DNA of 64,000 bases from Riemerella anatipestifer (GTDB lineage Bacteria; Bacteroidota; Bacteroidia; Flavobacteriales; Weeksellaceae): NCBI RefSeq assembly GCF_035666175.1, contig NZ_CP142016.1, positions 2,500,005 through 2,564,004 on the forward strand, in the 5' to 3' direction. Below, in pieces: positions 53,488 through 63,459 of this stretch. A program made the position numbers and the translations under genes. The first letter of the stretch is position 1, and every line of letters starts with the position of its first letter. Below the pieces are notes generated by a model. The model had not been told where the DNA came from. It saw nothing but the letters and a program-made list of their open reading frames with translations, and ran no database searches.

Positions 53488-56313
53488 CTACATTTCTTTT
53501 TTCAAAAATTTACCTGTGATAGATTTTTTATTCTTTATAATTTCTTCTGGAGTACCTTCTGCCACAATGCTTCCTCCATTTTTACCACCTTCTGGACCTA
53601 CATCTATAATATGGTCGGCAAGTTTTATCACGTCCATATTATGTTCAATAATGATAAAAGAGTTACCCAAATCTACTAGCTTTTGGATAACCTCCATCAG
53701 AATCTTAACATCTTCAAAATGCAGTCCTGTGGTAGGTTCATCTAAGATATAAAGTGTTTTACCTGTTTGTTTCTTAGAAAGTTCTGTAGCCAATTTTACC
53801 CTTTGAGCCTCTCCGCCTGAAAGTGTAGTAGACTGCTGTCCTAAGGTAATATAACCTAAACCAACTTCTTGTAGCGTTTTCACCTTAGAATAGATTTTGG
53901 GGATTGGCTGAAAAAATTCCACAGCTTCGTCTATAGTCATATCTAGGACATCGGATATAGATTTACCTTTATATCTTACCTCCAAGGTCTCTCTATTAAA
54001 GCGTTTGCCGTTGCAGGTTTCGCAATGTACATAGACATCAGGCAAGAAATTCATTTCAATCACTTTCAAACCACCTCCTTGACAAGTTTCGCAGCGTCCA
54101 CCTTTAACATTAAACGAAAATCTCCCTGCCTTATAACCTCTAATTTTACTTTCTGGGAGGTTAGCAAATAGTGTTCGAATATCCGAAAACACACCTGTAT
54201 AAGTGGCAGGATTAGAACGAGGCGTTCTACCAATTGGCGTTTGGTCTACATCTACTATTTTGTCTATATGCTCTATGCCCTCTATTTTTTTGTATGGTAG
54301 AGGCTCTTGTACAGCACGATAAAAATGTCGGTTGAGAATAGGGTAGAGTGTTCCGTTGATTAACGAAGATTTACCACTCCCCGAAATACCTGTAACCACT
54401 ACCATCTTTCCTAAAGGGATTTTTAGGGTTACATTTTTAAGATTATTTCCCGTAGCTCCTTTGAGGACAATCGAGTTACCGTTGCCTTCTCTTCTTTTTT
54501 CGGGAATTTCTATTTTTCTTCTTCCTGTGAGGTAGTCTGCTGTAATGGTGTCAGCTTTTATTAAATCTTTTGGGCTGCCTTGCCACAATACTTTTCCGCC
54601 ATACTTACCAGCTTTAGGTCCAATATCTAGCACTTCATCGGCTTCTAAAATCATATCCTTGTCGTGTTCCACCACAAGAACGGAGTTCCCCAAATCTCGT
54701 AAACTTTTTAAAGAGTTGATAAGTCTTTCATTATCTCTCTGGTGAAGCCCAATAGAAGGTTCGTCTAAAATATAAAGCACATTTACTAATTGCGAGCCTA
54801 TCTGAGTTGCCAAACGAATCCTTTGGGATTCGCCTCCAGAAAGGGTTTTACTACTTCTACTAAGACTAAGATATTCTAGTCCTACATCTAATAAAAAGCC
54901 CAAACGAGTTTCTATCTCTTTTAAAATTTCGTGGGCGATAATTTTGTTCTTTTCACTAAAACTATTTTTTATTTCCGAAAGCCAATCCTTTAAGTCTAAT
55001 AGGCTCATAGCATTAACTTCAGCTATATTCTTACCTTCTATTTTAAAGGCTAAACTTTCGGGTTTTAATCTTGTTCCGTTACAGTCAGTGCAGATTTCTT
55101 CTACAGTAAATTCTCGCTCCACTTGTGTAGCACCGTAGTTTTCCTTATTTTCTATAACTTTTTCTAAATGAGGGATTAACCCTTCAAAGTTAATTTTAGT
55201 CTTTTTGGAAATTCCAGCGTGTTTTAAATCTTTTACAAACTCTTTATCACAGCCGTAATAGATGTAATCTAAAGCTTCTTTAGGAATTTTGTTAAATGGC
55301 GTTTGTAGGTTAAGGTCAAACAATTCTAGAATGCTTTTAATTTGAGATAAAGCCCACTTACTAAATTTATAAGTTTCTAATGGTAATAGTGCCGACTGGA
55401 AGGGTAGTGTAGGCTCGGTAACCAGATAATCAGGATTGATTTTTTTTACCGTCCCCAAACCTTTACAATGAGGACAACTTCCCTTAGGAGAATTGAACGA
55501 AAAAGTATTTGGTTCTGGTAATGGTAAAGCCTGTCCTGTAGCGGTATCCATTAAATCTTTAGAAAAATACTGAAACTCTTCCGAATTATACTTTTGAACC
55601 ATAACTACACCGTCACCCATCTGTAAAGCCGTAGAAAGTGATTTTTGCATTCTAGCTTCAGATGCAGTTTCGCCTATAATCCAACGGTCTATAACTACTT
55701 CTATATCATGAGTTTTGTATCGGTCTAGTTTAAGATCGTATTCTATATCTTGTAAAATGCCGTCTATTCTTGCTTGGGAATATCCTTTTTTGGCTAATTG
55801 TACAAACAGCTCATGATAATGCCCTTTTCTAGCCTTTACTAGCGGTGCTAGAAGTAAGACTTTTTCATTCTGATATTGTTCTTTGATGGTTTCTAAAATT
55901 TGCTCTTCGGTATAGCTTTGTAGCTTTTTACCTGTTTCCAAGGAATAAGCCGTGGAAACCCTAGCAAATAGAAGTCTGAGAAAATCATAAAGTTCTGTAA
56001 CCGTCCCTACGGTAGAACGAGGGTTTTTATTAGTGGTTTTTTGTTCAATGGCGATAACAGGTGAAAGTCCTTCTATTTTATCGACATCGGGGCGTTCTAA
56101 TCCGCCTAGAAACTGCCGAGCATAGGCAGAAAATGTTTCTATATAACGCCTTTGTCCTTCTGCAAAAATAGTATCAAATGCTAAAGAAGATTTCCCACTT
56201 CCTGATAGCCCTGTAATAACGACTAACTCGTTACGAGGAATTTTAACATCAATGTTTTTTAAGTTATGCTCTCTAGCACCATAGACCTCTATGAAATCTC
56301 TATTTTTCATCAT
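53488..56313 (-). CDS. uvrA: Excinuclease ABC subunit UvrA
   Basis: This 941-residue damage-recognition ATPase of nucleotide excision repair has two ABC modules. Walker A motifs are GLSGSGKS (35-42) and GISGSGKS in the second half, with signatures LSGGESQRIRLA and LSGGEAQRVKLA. CxxC zinc modules include CPHCKGLG, CTDCNGTR and the pair GGRCETCQGGG and HCETCNGKR. Length is normal. The alternative start one codon later makes no difference. It is first in a minus-strand run with the barrel protein and purH. Confidence 0.96.
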   Translation of the reverse strand: MMKNRDFIEVYGAREHNLKNIDVKIPRNELVVITGLSGSGKSSLAFDTIFAEGQRRYIETFSAYARQFLGGLERPDVDKIEGLSPVIAIEQKTTNKNPRSTVGTVTELYDFLRLLFARVSTAYSLETGKKLQSYTEEQILETIKEQYQNEKVLLLAPLVKARKGHYHELFVQLAKKGYSQARIDGILQDIEYDLKLDRYKTHDIEVVIDRWIIGETASEARMQKSLSTALQMGDGVVMVQKYNSEEFQYFSKDLMDTATGQALPLPEPNTFSFNSPKGSCPHCKGLGTVKKINPDYLVTEPTLPFQSALLPLETYKFSKWALSQIKSILELFDLNLQTPFNKIPKEALDYIYYGCDKEFVKDLKHAGISKKTKINFEGLIPHLEKVIENKENYGATQVEREFTVEEICTDCNGTRLKPESLAFKIEGKNIAEVNAMSLLDLKDWLSEIKNSFSEKNKIIAHEILKEIETRLGFLLDVGLEYLSLSRSSKTLSGGESQRIRLATQIGSQLVNVLYILDEPSIGLHQRDNERLINSLKSLRDLGNSVLVVEHDKDMILEADEVLDIGPKAGKYGGKVLWQGSPKDLIKADTITADYLTGRRKIEIPEKRREGNGNSIVLKGATGNNLKNVTLKIPLGKMVVVTGISGSGKSSLINGTLYPILNRHFYRAVQEPLPYKKIEGIEHIDKIVDVDQTPIGRTPRSNPATYTGVFSDIRTLFANLPESKIRGYKAGRFSFNVKGGRCETCQGGGLKVIEMNFLPDVYVHCETCNGKRFNRETLEVRYKGKSISDVLDMTIDEAVEFFQPIPKIYSKVKTLQEVGLGYITLGQQSTTLSGGEAQRVKLATELSKKQTGKTLYILDEPTTGLHFEDVKILMEVIQKLVDLGNSFIIIEHNMDVIKLADHIIDVGPEGGKNGGSIVAEGTPEEIIKNKKSITGKFLKKEM

Positions 56314-56357
56314 TTTGCAAATTTAGTGATGAATTATGAAAGGTGAAAATAAAAATG

Positions 56358-56400
56358 AGTCCCAATATATCTAAAATTGTCTTAGAATATATTGGGACTG
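56358..56400 (-). terminator. Terminator after the SPFH gene
   Basis: AGTCCCAATATAT (56358-56370) pairs with ATATATTGGGACT (56387-56399). On the minus strand it is followed by a T-rich tract. It lies 36 bp after the SPFH stop and before the uvrA promoter region. Confidence 0.83.
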
Positions 56401-56435
56401 TTTTCTTTTGATTTAAACCTCTTAAAAGTAAACTT

Positions 56436-57380
56436 TTATGCTTCCTTATTTTTCTTTTTGATTTCTTCTCCTATAATGCTTGCCGTAGAGAAGGAAGTTA
56501 CTAAATTATTTAGCATATCTCCAGCCGCATTGGGCGTGTTAGGAAGTAGGATAAGATTAGACTTATTGGTAGAACCAATAGACGAAAGTGTATCATAATG
56601 CTGAGTAACTACGATAAGAGCCGAAGCCTCTTGAGAATTGATACCTACTTTGTTAAGCACATTTACAGATTCTTCTAATCCTTTAGCGATTTCTCTTCTT
56701 TGATCGGCAATCCCTTGTCCTTGTAGTCTTTTGCTTTCCGCTTCTGCTTTAGCTTTTTCTACGATAAGGATTCTTTGAGCATCACCTTCGTATTGAGCGG
56801 CTATTTTTTCTCTTTCCGAAGCGTTGATACGGTTCATCGCTTGTTTTACTTGCTCATCAGGGTCGATGTCTGTTACTAAGGTTTTAATGATGTCGTAACC
56901 ATAATCATTCATTGCTTCTTGTAATTCTGATTTTACGGCGATAGCAATATCATCTTTTTTCTCAAACACGTCATCTAATCTAAGTTTAGGAACTTCCGCT
57001 CTTACCACATCAAAAATATAAGATGTAATTTGAGCGTGAGGATTATCCAATTTATAAAACGCATCATAAACCTTCTCTCCAATAACAAGATACTGTGTAG
57101 ACACCTTTATTTTAACAAATACATCGTCTTTAGTTTTGGTTTCTACCACTACATCTAACTGCTGTATTTTTAAAGAAATTCTGCCTGCGATTTGGTCTAC
57201 AAAAGGTATTTTAAGGTGAAAACCAGGACCTCTTACACTATGGAATTTCCCTAGACGCTCTATTATAACTGATGTTTGTTGCTTTACAATAAACCAAAGT
57301 CCAAAAAAGCTAAGGAAAATAATTCCTATAAATAGAACGGCTCCCAAAGAACCCAAAATAAAACTAAATGTTGTTATCAT
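56436..57380 (-). CDS. SPFH/Band 7 (stomatin-like) membrane protein
   Basis: This 314-residue protein has one N-terminal membrane helix (about residues 8-32), an SPFH domain (about 33-200, with SVIIERLGKFHSVRGPGFHL and DVVRAEVPKLRLDDVF) and a coiled coil (about 200-250, rich in Ala, Glu and Lys). The C-terminal segment is less conserved. Proteins of this type form oligomeric membrane scaffolds and often regulate membrane proteases. No NfeD partner is next to it. It lies downstream of the acyl-CoA synthetase gene on the same strand. Confidence 0.88.
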   Translation of the reverse strand: MITTFSFILGSLGAVLFIGIIFLSFFGLWFIVKQQTSVIIERLGKFHSVRGPGFHLKIPFVDQIAGRISLKIQQLDVVVETKTKDDVFVKIKVSTQYLVIGEKVYDAFYKLDNPHAQITSYIFDVVRAEVPKLRLDDVFEKKDDIAIAVKSELQEAMNDYGYDIIKTLVTDIDPDEQVKQAMNRINASEREKIAAQYEGDAQRILIVEKAKAEAESKRLQGQGIADQRREIAKGLEESVNVLNKVGINSQEASALIVVTQHYDTLSSIGSTNKSNLILLPNTPNAAGDMLNNLVTSFSTASIIGEEIKKKNKEA

Positions 57381-57427
57381 AAATTTTAATTTTTCCTTTT
57401 ATTTAAATGTGTATAGTTTAAACCGAT

Positions 57428-59209
57428 TTATTCTTCCTCTGTATGTCCGTACATATTATTATACAGTTCTATAAATCTTTGTTTAATCATTTTTCTTTTC
57501 AATTTTAGAGTAGGAGTAAGTAGTCCGCTGTCGATAGACCAAACTTCAGGTGTAAGCTCTATTTTCTTTATTTTCTCCCAGCTTCCTAATTTTGTATTTA
57601 GATACTCTATTTCTTTTTCTATACGAGCCTTAAATTGAGGGTTTTTAGCAATTTCTTCAGGAGTCGTGCCAATATTGATGTTGTGTCTTTCCGCCCAATT
57701 TACAGCGAAATGAAAGTCTGGCTGTACCAAAGCACAAGGCATTTTTTCACCTTCACCTACAACCATTATTTGCTCTATGAATTTGGAGGCTTTCGCCATA
57801 TTTTCTATCATCTGAGGAGCGATGTATTTACCACCAGAAGTTTTAAACATCTCTTTCTTTCTGTCGGTAATGTGTAAAAATCCTTCATCATCTATATGTC
57901 CTATATCTCCAGTTTTAAAGTAGCCATCTTCTGTAAAAGCTTCTTGAGTTTTCTCATCATCTTTATAGTAACCTTTAGTAACCGAAGGACCTTTTACCGA
58001 TATTTCGCCGTCTCCTTGAATTTTAATATCTAAATTTGGAAGTACAGGACCCACAGTTCCTACTTTCATTTTATTGAATGTGTTTACTGCAATTACAGGG
58101 GAAGTTTCTGTAAGCCCATAACCTTCTAATATACTGATGCCTGCATTTTGGAACATTCGGTTAAGTCTAGGAGCTAAGGCTGCGGAACCAGAAATAAGAG
58201 TAACAATGTTTCCTCCCAAGCCTTCTCTCCATTTTTTAAATACGAGTTTATCGGCAATAATTTCTTTGAGTCCGCTAGGTTTACCAATCTCTTTTTTAGC
58301 TTTGTTAACACCTAATGCCCACAAGAAAATTTTAGATTTAAGACCACCTGCACTTACGCCCTTATCGTAGATTTTATCGTACACTTTTTCTATAAGCCTA
58401 GGAACTACCGTCATATAATGAGGTTGAACTTCTTTGATATTTTCACCCATTTTATCTATACTTTCCGCAAAGTAGATAGATATGCCACTATTGATGTAGA
58501 AGTAAAATAACATTCGTTCAAAGATATGGCAGATAGGAAGAAAGCTAAGACTCTTTAAATTTGTATTTTGAGGTTTTTTCTCTGAAAGTATAGGTGTACA
58601 AGTTAGTACATTAGATACGATATTTTGGTGGGTTAGCATAACTCCTTTAGGACGTCCCGTGGTTCCTGAAGTATAGATAATTGAAGCTAAATCATCAGTT
58701 TTAATTCCCTTTTTTAAATCTTCTACTTCTATCTGAGTAGCTTCGTCCTCTCCTAAGTCTAATATTTCAGCCCAGTTAGGAGCTCCTTCTACTTTGTCAA
58801 AGGTAAATATCCCCACTAAAGAAGGTACACTTGGCTGTACGGATAATAATTTTTGATATAGTTCTTCGTCTGATACAAAGCAATATTTTATTTCCGCATT
58901 ATTAAAGATGTAAATGTAGTCTTCAACAGAAATAGTAGGGTATACAGGTACAGTAACAGCTCCTATTTGGGAAATTCCTAAATCCATCACTGCCCATTCT
59001 GTGCGGTTATTAGTAGAGATTAAGGAAATTTTATCTCCTGGTTTTATTCCTAACTTTAGAAGTCCACGAGAAATTTTATTTCCCATGTTTATAAACTTAA
59101 GTGTGGAAGTCTTTTGCCAAACACCGTTGTACTTAGTGGTTAGCATATCTTCTTTTGGATGATTTTCTATGGCCTTATAAGCGAAATCAAATAACCTAGT
59201 TACTGACAT
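57428..59209 (-). CDS. Long-chain acyl-CoA synthetase (AMP-forming)
   Basis: This 593-residue adenylate-forming enzyme activates fatty acids to acyl-CoA. Core motifs are the AMP-binding loop YTSGTTGRPKGVMLTH (near 185-200), GYGLTETSPV, and KTGDIGHIDDEGFLHITDRK followed by KEMFKTSGGKYI in the hinge. The C-terminal catalytic lysine region is present (VWSIDSGLLTPTLKLKRK). Length fits the FAA1-like bacterial group. It is divergent from the acyl-CoA dehydrogenase gene 124 bp away, and the two enzymes catalyse successive steps of fatty acid breakdown. Confidence 0.9.
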   Translation of the reverse strand: MSVTRLFDFAYKAIENHPKEDMLTTKYNGVWQKTSTLKFINMGNKISRGLLKLGIKPGDKISLISTNNRTEWAVMDLGISQIGAVTVPVYPTISVEDYIYIFNNAEIKYCFVSDEELYQKLLSVQPSVPSLVGIFTFDKVEGAPNWAEILDLGEDEATQIEVEDLKKGIKTDDLASIIYTSGTTGRPKGVMLTHQNIVSNVLTCTPILSEKKPQNTNLKSLSFLPICHIFERMLFYFYINSGISIYFAESIDKMGENIKEVQPHYMTVVPRLIEKVYDKIYDKGVSAGGLKSKIFLWALGVNKAKKEIGKPSGLKEIIADKLVFKKWREGLGGNIVTLISGSAALAPRLNRMFQNAGISILEGYGLTETSPVIAVNTFNKMKVGTVGPVLPNLDIKIQGDGEISVKGPSVTKGYYKDDEKTQEAFTEDGYFKTGDIGHIDDEGFLHITDRKKEMFKTSGGKYIAPQMIENMAKASKFIEQIMVVGEGEKMPCALVQPDFHFAVNWAERHNINIGTTPEEIAKNPQFKARIEKEIEYLNTKLGSWEKIKKIELTPEVWSIDSGLLTPTLKLKRKMIKQRFIELYNNMYGHTEEE

Positions 59210-59276
59210 ATGTTTCTTTTTTCTGTGTTTAATTTTTCCAAATATAATATTTATTTAATAAAAACCAAAAATACTC

Positions 59277-59307
59277 TTTGAGTGTTTTAATTAAAATACT
59301 ACTTTTA
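59277..59307 (+). promoter_or_regulatory. Probable promoter of the acyl-CoA dehydrogenase gene
   Basis: TTTG at 59277-59280 and TACTTTTA at 59300-59307 are 19 bp apart, matching the Bacteroidetes consensus except for the last base of the -7 box. The start codon lies 27 bp further. Confidence 0.62.
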
Positions 59308-59333
59308 CAGGCAGTTTAATAATAAATACTATT

Positions 59334-60473
59334 ATGGATTTTAATTTAACGGAAGAACAACTAATGATACAACAGGCAGCTAGAGATTTTGCTCAAAACG
59401 AATTGTTGCCAGAAGTTATAGAGAGAGATAAAAATCAAAAATTCCCAGAAGAACAGGTAAAAAAGATGGGAGAGTTAGGGTTTCTAGGTATGATGGTAGA
59501 CCCTAAATACGGAGGTGCAGGTATGGACAGTGTATCCTATGTTTTAGCTATGGAAGAGATTGCTAAAGTTGATGCTTCTGCGGCTGTAATTATGTCGGTA
59601 AATAATTCTTTAGTTTGTGCAGGATTAGAAAAATATGCAAGTGAGGAGCAAAAGCAAAAATATCTAGTACCATTAGCTAGTGGAGAGGTTATTGGGGCAT
59701 TTGCACTTTCTGAACCAGAAGCAGGTTCTGACGCTACTTCTCAAAAAACAACAGCCGAAGACAAAGGTGACTATTATCTTCTGAACGGAACCAAAAACTG
59801 GATTACCAACGGTAGTACAGCCACTTACTATATTGTAATTGCACAGACACACCCAGAAAAAGGTCATAAAGGCATCAATGCATTTATTGTAGAAAGAGGT
59901 TGGGAAGGTTTTGAAATTGGTCCAAAAGAGGATAAAATGGGCATTAGAGGAAGTGATACCCATTCTCTATTATTTACCGATGTGAAAGTGCCTAAAGAAA
60001 ATAGGATAGGAGAAGATGGCTTTGGGTTTAAATTTGCTATGGCAGTTCTTAATGGTGGTAGGATAGGTATTGCTTCTCAAGCGTTGGGGATAGCTAGTGG
60101 TGCTTACGAACTAGCCTTAAAATATGCTAAAGAGAGAAAGGCTTTCGGAACAGAGATTATCAATCATCAAGCTGTAGCATTTAAGTTGGCAGATATGGCA
60201 ACCCAAATTACGGCAGCTAGAATGCTTTGTTTAAAAGCGGCGGCTGAGAAAGACCATGGTAAAGATATTTCTGAAAGTGGAGCTATGGCGAAGTTATTTG
60301 CTTCTAAAACGGCTATGGATACCACAGTGGAAGCCGTGCAAATACACGGTGGTTACGGTTATGTGAGAGAGTACCATGTGGAAAGAATGATGAGAGATGC
60401 TAAAATTACTCAGATTTACGAAGGAACATCTGAGATACAAAAAATAGTGATTTCTAGAAGTATTGCTAAATAA
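59334..60473 (+). CDS. Acyl-CoA dehydrogenase
   Basis: This 379-residue FAD enzyme introduces the first double bond in acyl-CoA oxidation. Family signatures are GAFALSEPEAGSDA (near 122-135), WITNGSTATYYIV, and QIHGGYGYVREYHVERMMRD near the C-terminus. The likely catalytic base is E363 in YEGTSEIQ. Length and pattern fit short-chain or butyryl-CoA-type enzymes, but chain length cannot be assigned. It has its own promoter and a terminator before the next gene. Confidence 0.92.
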   Translation: MDFNLTEEQLMIQQAARDFAQNELLPEVIERDKNQKFPEEQVKKMGELGFLGMMVDPKYGGAGMDSVSYVLAMEEIAKVDASAAVIMSVNNSLVCAGLEKYASEEQKQKYLVPLASGEVIGAFALSEPEAGSDATSQKTTAEDKGDYYLLNGTKNWITNGSTATYYIVIAQTHPEKGHKGINAFIVERGWEGFEIGPKEDKMGIRGSDTHSLLFTDVKVPKENRIGEDGFGFKFAMAVLNGGRIGIASQALGIASGAYELALKYAKERKAFGTEIINHQAVAFKLADMATQITAARMLCLKAAAEKDHGKDISESGAMAKLFASKTAMDTTVEAVQIHGGYGYVREYHVERMMRDAKITQIYEGTSEIQKIVISRSIAK

Positions 60474-60482
60474 AATGAATAT

Positions 60483-60509
60483 AAAGAGGAGCAAACGCTT
60501 CTCTTTTTT
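60483..60509 (+). terminator. Terminator after the acyl-CoA dehydrogenase gene
   Basis: AAAGAGGAGC (60483-60492) pairs with GCTTCTCTTT (60497-60506) with one G-T pair and an AAAC loop, followed by TTT. Confidence 0.85.
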
Positions 60510-60533
60510 GTCTAATTATTAAAATAATAATGT

Positions 60534-61700
60534 ATGCTTAATTTTGAATTTAAAAATCCTACTAAAATTATTTTTGGTAAAGGAGAAATAGAAAAAATTT
60601 CAAAAGAAATTCCTCAAAATGCTAAAGTGTTGATGCTCTACGGAGGTGGAAGTATCAAGTCTAATGGAGTGTATGAGCAAGTTAAAAATGCGTTGAAAGG
60701 CTTTAATGTTTTGGAATTTGGGGGAATACCAGCCAATCCAGAATACGCGGTTTTAATGGAGGCATTGAAAGTTATCAAATCAGAAAATATCGATTTTCTA
60801 CTAGCAGTAGGTGGAGGCTCCGTTATTGATGGAACTAAATTCTTGGCTGCGGCAGCTAAGTATGAGGGAGAACCTTGGGATATTTTAACTAAAGCCATTC
60901 GTCCTGAGGAAGACGAAGCCTTAAGTTTTGGTTCAGTGCTTACTTTACCAGCTACAGGCTCCGAAATGAACTCGGGCTATGTAATTTCTAGAAGAGAAAC
61001 CGAACAAAAACTCGGTGGAGGAGGTAATGGTCTATTTCCCAAGTTTTCGGTATTAGACCCAGAAGTGATAAGAAGTATCCCTAAAAATCAAATCGCCAAT
61101 GGTATCGCAGATGCTTACACGCATGTTTTGGAGCAATATATGACTTTTCCTACCGCTGCAACGCTTCAAGAACGAATGGCAGAAAGTATCTTGGTAACGC
61201 TTCAGGAGATGGCTCCTAAGGTGCTTCAAGAGGACTTTGATTATGATTCTGCGGCTAACTATATGTGGTGTTGCACGATGGCTCTTAACGGCCTGTTGCG
61301 TTTAGGCGTAGCTACCGATTGGGCGGTACATGCTATGGGACACGAGCTTACAGCTTATTTCGGTATCGACCATGCTAGAACTTTAGCGATTATAGCACCG
61401 TCTCATTACCGTTATAACTTTGAAACCAAGAAGCAAAAATTAGCTCAATATGCAGAACGGGTTTGGAACGTTTCTTCTGAGATGAATTTAGAGGAAAGAG
61501 CACAAAAGGGGATTGAAAAAATGGAGCATTTCTTCCATTCTATAGGGATTAAAACCAAGTTGTCAGAATATACCGCACAGTTTGAAGGCACCGCCGATAA
61601 AGTGGAAAAAGCATTTACAGATAGAAACTGGTTAGGTTTAGGAGAACATCGCAAACTCACGCCCGAAGATGCTAAAAATATCGTAAAGATGAGTTATTGA
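60534..61700 (+). CDS. Iron-containing alcohol dehydrogenase
   Basis: This 388-residue group III alcohol dehydrogenase has the NAD(P)-binding GGGSVIDGTKF (near 92-102), LPATGSEMNSGYV, and the metal-binding region with ADAYTHVLEQY and MGHELTAYFGIDHARTLAI, where Asp and His residues hold iron. The sequence is close to butanol dehydrogenase/YqhD-type aldehyde reductases. The substrate and cofactor preference are not certain. The stop lies 38 bp before IS copy 4, and no terminator is seen between them. Confidence 0.9.
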   Translation: MLNFEFKNPTKIIFGKGEIEKISKEIPQNAKVLMLYGGGSIKSNGVYEQVKNALKGFNVLEFGGIPANPEYAVLMEALKVIKSENIDFLLAVGGGSVIDGTKFLAAAAKYEGEPWDILTKAIRPEEDEALSFGSVLTLPATGSEMNSGYVISRRETEQKLGGGGNGLFPKFSVLDPEVIRSIPKNQIANGIADAYTHVLEQYMTFPTAATLQERMAESILVTLQEMAPKVLQEDFDYDSAANYMWCCTMALNGLLRLGVATDWAVHAMGHELTAYFGIDHARTLAIIAPSHYRYNFETKKQKLAQYAERVWNVSSEMNLEERAQKGIEKMEHFFHSIGIKTKLSEYTAQFEGTADKVEKAFTDRNWLGLGEHRKLTPEDAKNIVKMSY

Positions 61701-61738
61701 GATAAATATGATTTTTATCATATATAATTTGCATATTA

Positions 61739-62719
61739 ACTCGTTGTGCATTTTAAATAATACTGATTTTTAGATGATTTAATTTTCTTTGGAAGATAAA
61801 TTTATTGATATATTGAATAACCGTTGCGGCGGTTATTTTACTGATTATCCTTGTTTTAAAGCCTTCAAAAGTTTTAGCATAGTTTCTTTTAATCATAAAT
61901 TGGTCGCAAAGTTGAGAGAAAAATGTCTCAATTCGTTTTCGCTTTTTCTTGTACAATGAAAATTGAGGAATATAATCTTTCTGATTACTTCTCATTGGTG
62001 TATCTAATTTAATATTAGCATAGTTAAATAAATCTATTTGAACTTTTGCTGATAAATAGCCTCTATCTCCAATTAAAGTACAGTTTCGCATTTGCTCACC
62101 AATATCTTTTAAATAGTGGATGTCGTGAACGGATGCAGGGCTTATATCAAAATTCTTAATCAACACCATTTAAAGAACATACTGCGTGTAGTTTATAGCC
62201 ATAGAAATATAATTTCTGTGAAGCACAATAACCATATGTTGGTGAAGAATAGGATTGCTCTTTACAAATTTTTGAACGAGTAGAACGAGCGTTTTCACAA
62301 ACTTTCATTGGCATGCTATCAACGATAAAAATATCTTCAAACTCATTGAACTCCATCGAAATACGCTGTCTAATTTGCTCTGTTTGTAGGGATAGTCTTC
62401 GTTTTCGCTTATTGTAAACACTTCTTTCAATTTTGTTTATCAGAGAGTTTGGCAATTTTCTAAATAACTGTAATTCGCTATCAATACTCAAGTATTCAGC
62501 AGTAATATTAAGACTTATGACTTCTAAATCGCTCATTTTAGGTGTTCTTCTCTGATAACTAATCAGTTGATTTTCTGAAAAAAGTCCTAAAACTTCCAAA
62601 ATTCTTTCATATATTTGCTCTATGTTGTTCATTTATATCGTTTTATAGCAAAAACAATATACTGATTTTCAGTCTAATAAACAACTCTTGTTTTTTTCAT
62701 TTCATAATGCACAACGGGT
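61739..62719 (-). mobile_element. IS982-family insertion sequence, copy 4 (frameshifted)
   Basis: This 981-bp copy lies in reverse orientation, one base longer than the other three because of an extra A near 62162. The terminal repeats are intact. The flanks GCATATTA and TGAAACTA do not form a duplication, so this copy has probably recombined since insertion or lies at a deletion edge. Confidence 0.93.
61753..62632 (-). pseudogene. IS982-family transposase (copy 4), frameshifted
   Basis: The 292-codon frame is split by one added A at 62162 or 62163 (AATCAACACC in place of AATCACACC in copy 2). The N-terminal piece has about 157 residues including D105, and the C-terminal piece has D189 and E235, so neither alone has a full active site. 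There is no slippery A-run or stem-loop to suggest programmed frameshifting, and the other three copies are unbroken. The element could still be moved by transposase from an intact copy. Confidence 0.9.
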
Positions 62720-62756
62720 TGAAACTAAATCTTTATTAAACTTAAATATAATTGTA

Positions 62757-63449
62757 ATGAATATTATTTTAGCATCTACCTCTACCTTATACGGAGGAAA
62801 ATATTTAGAGTATTTAAAAGACGAAATTATAAATCTTTATCAAGGGATAGATGAGGTTTTGTTTATTCCTTATGCTCGTCCAAATGGTATTTCTCACGAG
62901 GAATATACTTCTACGGCAAGAGCTTTTTTTGAAAGTATAGGCATAAAGATAAAAGGGCTCCACGAGTTTGAAAATGTTAAAGAAGCTGTGCAAAATGCAA
63001 AAGCGTATTTTACAGGTGGCGGAAATACTTTTTTACTTGTAAAAACTTTACACGAATTGGATTTGATGACTACCTTGAAAGAGCAAGTACAAAGCGGAAA
63101 GCCTTATCTAGGCACAAGTGCAGGGAGCAACATAGGTGGGCTTAATATGAAAAACACTAATGATATGCCGATTGTATTCACTCCTAGTTTTGAGTGTATG
63201 GGATTGGTTCCTTTTAATATCAATCCACACTATTTAGACCCAGACCCTAATTTGAAACATAATGGCGAAACTAGAGAAACAAGAATTAAAGAGTTCCTTT
63301 CTCAAAACGATACCAAAGTAGTGGGGCTGAGAGAAGGTAACTGGATACGCAGGGGAGGAGATAAAATAACCGTAGAAGGCTCTCATCTTACTAGAATATT
63401 TGAAGTAGGAAAAGAACCTTATGAAATAGAAAGTGGTACCAAACTTTAA
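62757..63449 (+). CDS. pepE: Dipeptidase E (alpha-aspartyl dipeptidase)
   Basis: This 230-residue S51 serine peptidase cleaves dipeptides with N-terminal aspartate. The nucleophile is S121 in GTSAGSN and the histidine is H158 in NINPHY, matching S120 and H157 of Salmonella PepE. YFTGGGNTF precedes the active site. The open frame begins inside IS copy 4 at 62688, but ATG 62757 gives the family start MNIILAST and is preferred. Only about 37 bp of native sequence lie between the IS end and the start, so its promoter may have been lost or replaced. Confidence 0.9.
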   Translation: MNIILASTSTLYGGKYLEYLKDEIINLYQGIDEVLFIPYARPNGISHEEYTSTARAFFESIGIKIKGLHEFENVKEAVQNAKAYFTGGGNTFLLVKTLHELDLMTTLKEQVQSGKPYLGTSAGSNIGGLNMKNTNDMPIVFTPSFECMGLVPFNINPHYLDPDPNLKHNGETRETRIKEFLSQNDTKVVGLREGNWIRRGGDKITVEGSHLTRIFEVGKEPYEIESGTKL

Positions 63450-63459
63450 CCTTTGATAA

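Noticed and set aside
62156..62169. Overlap of the two transposase frames in IS copy 4 as a programmed frameshift
   Set aside because: The other three copies are a single unbroken frame. The difference is one inserted A with no slippery run or stem-loop, so it is a mutation.
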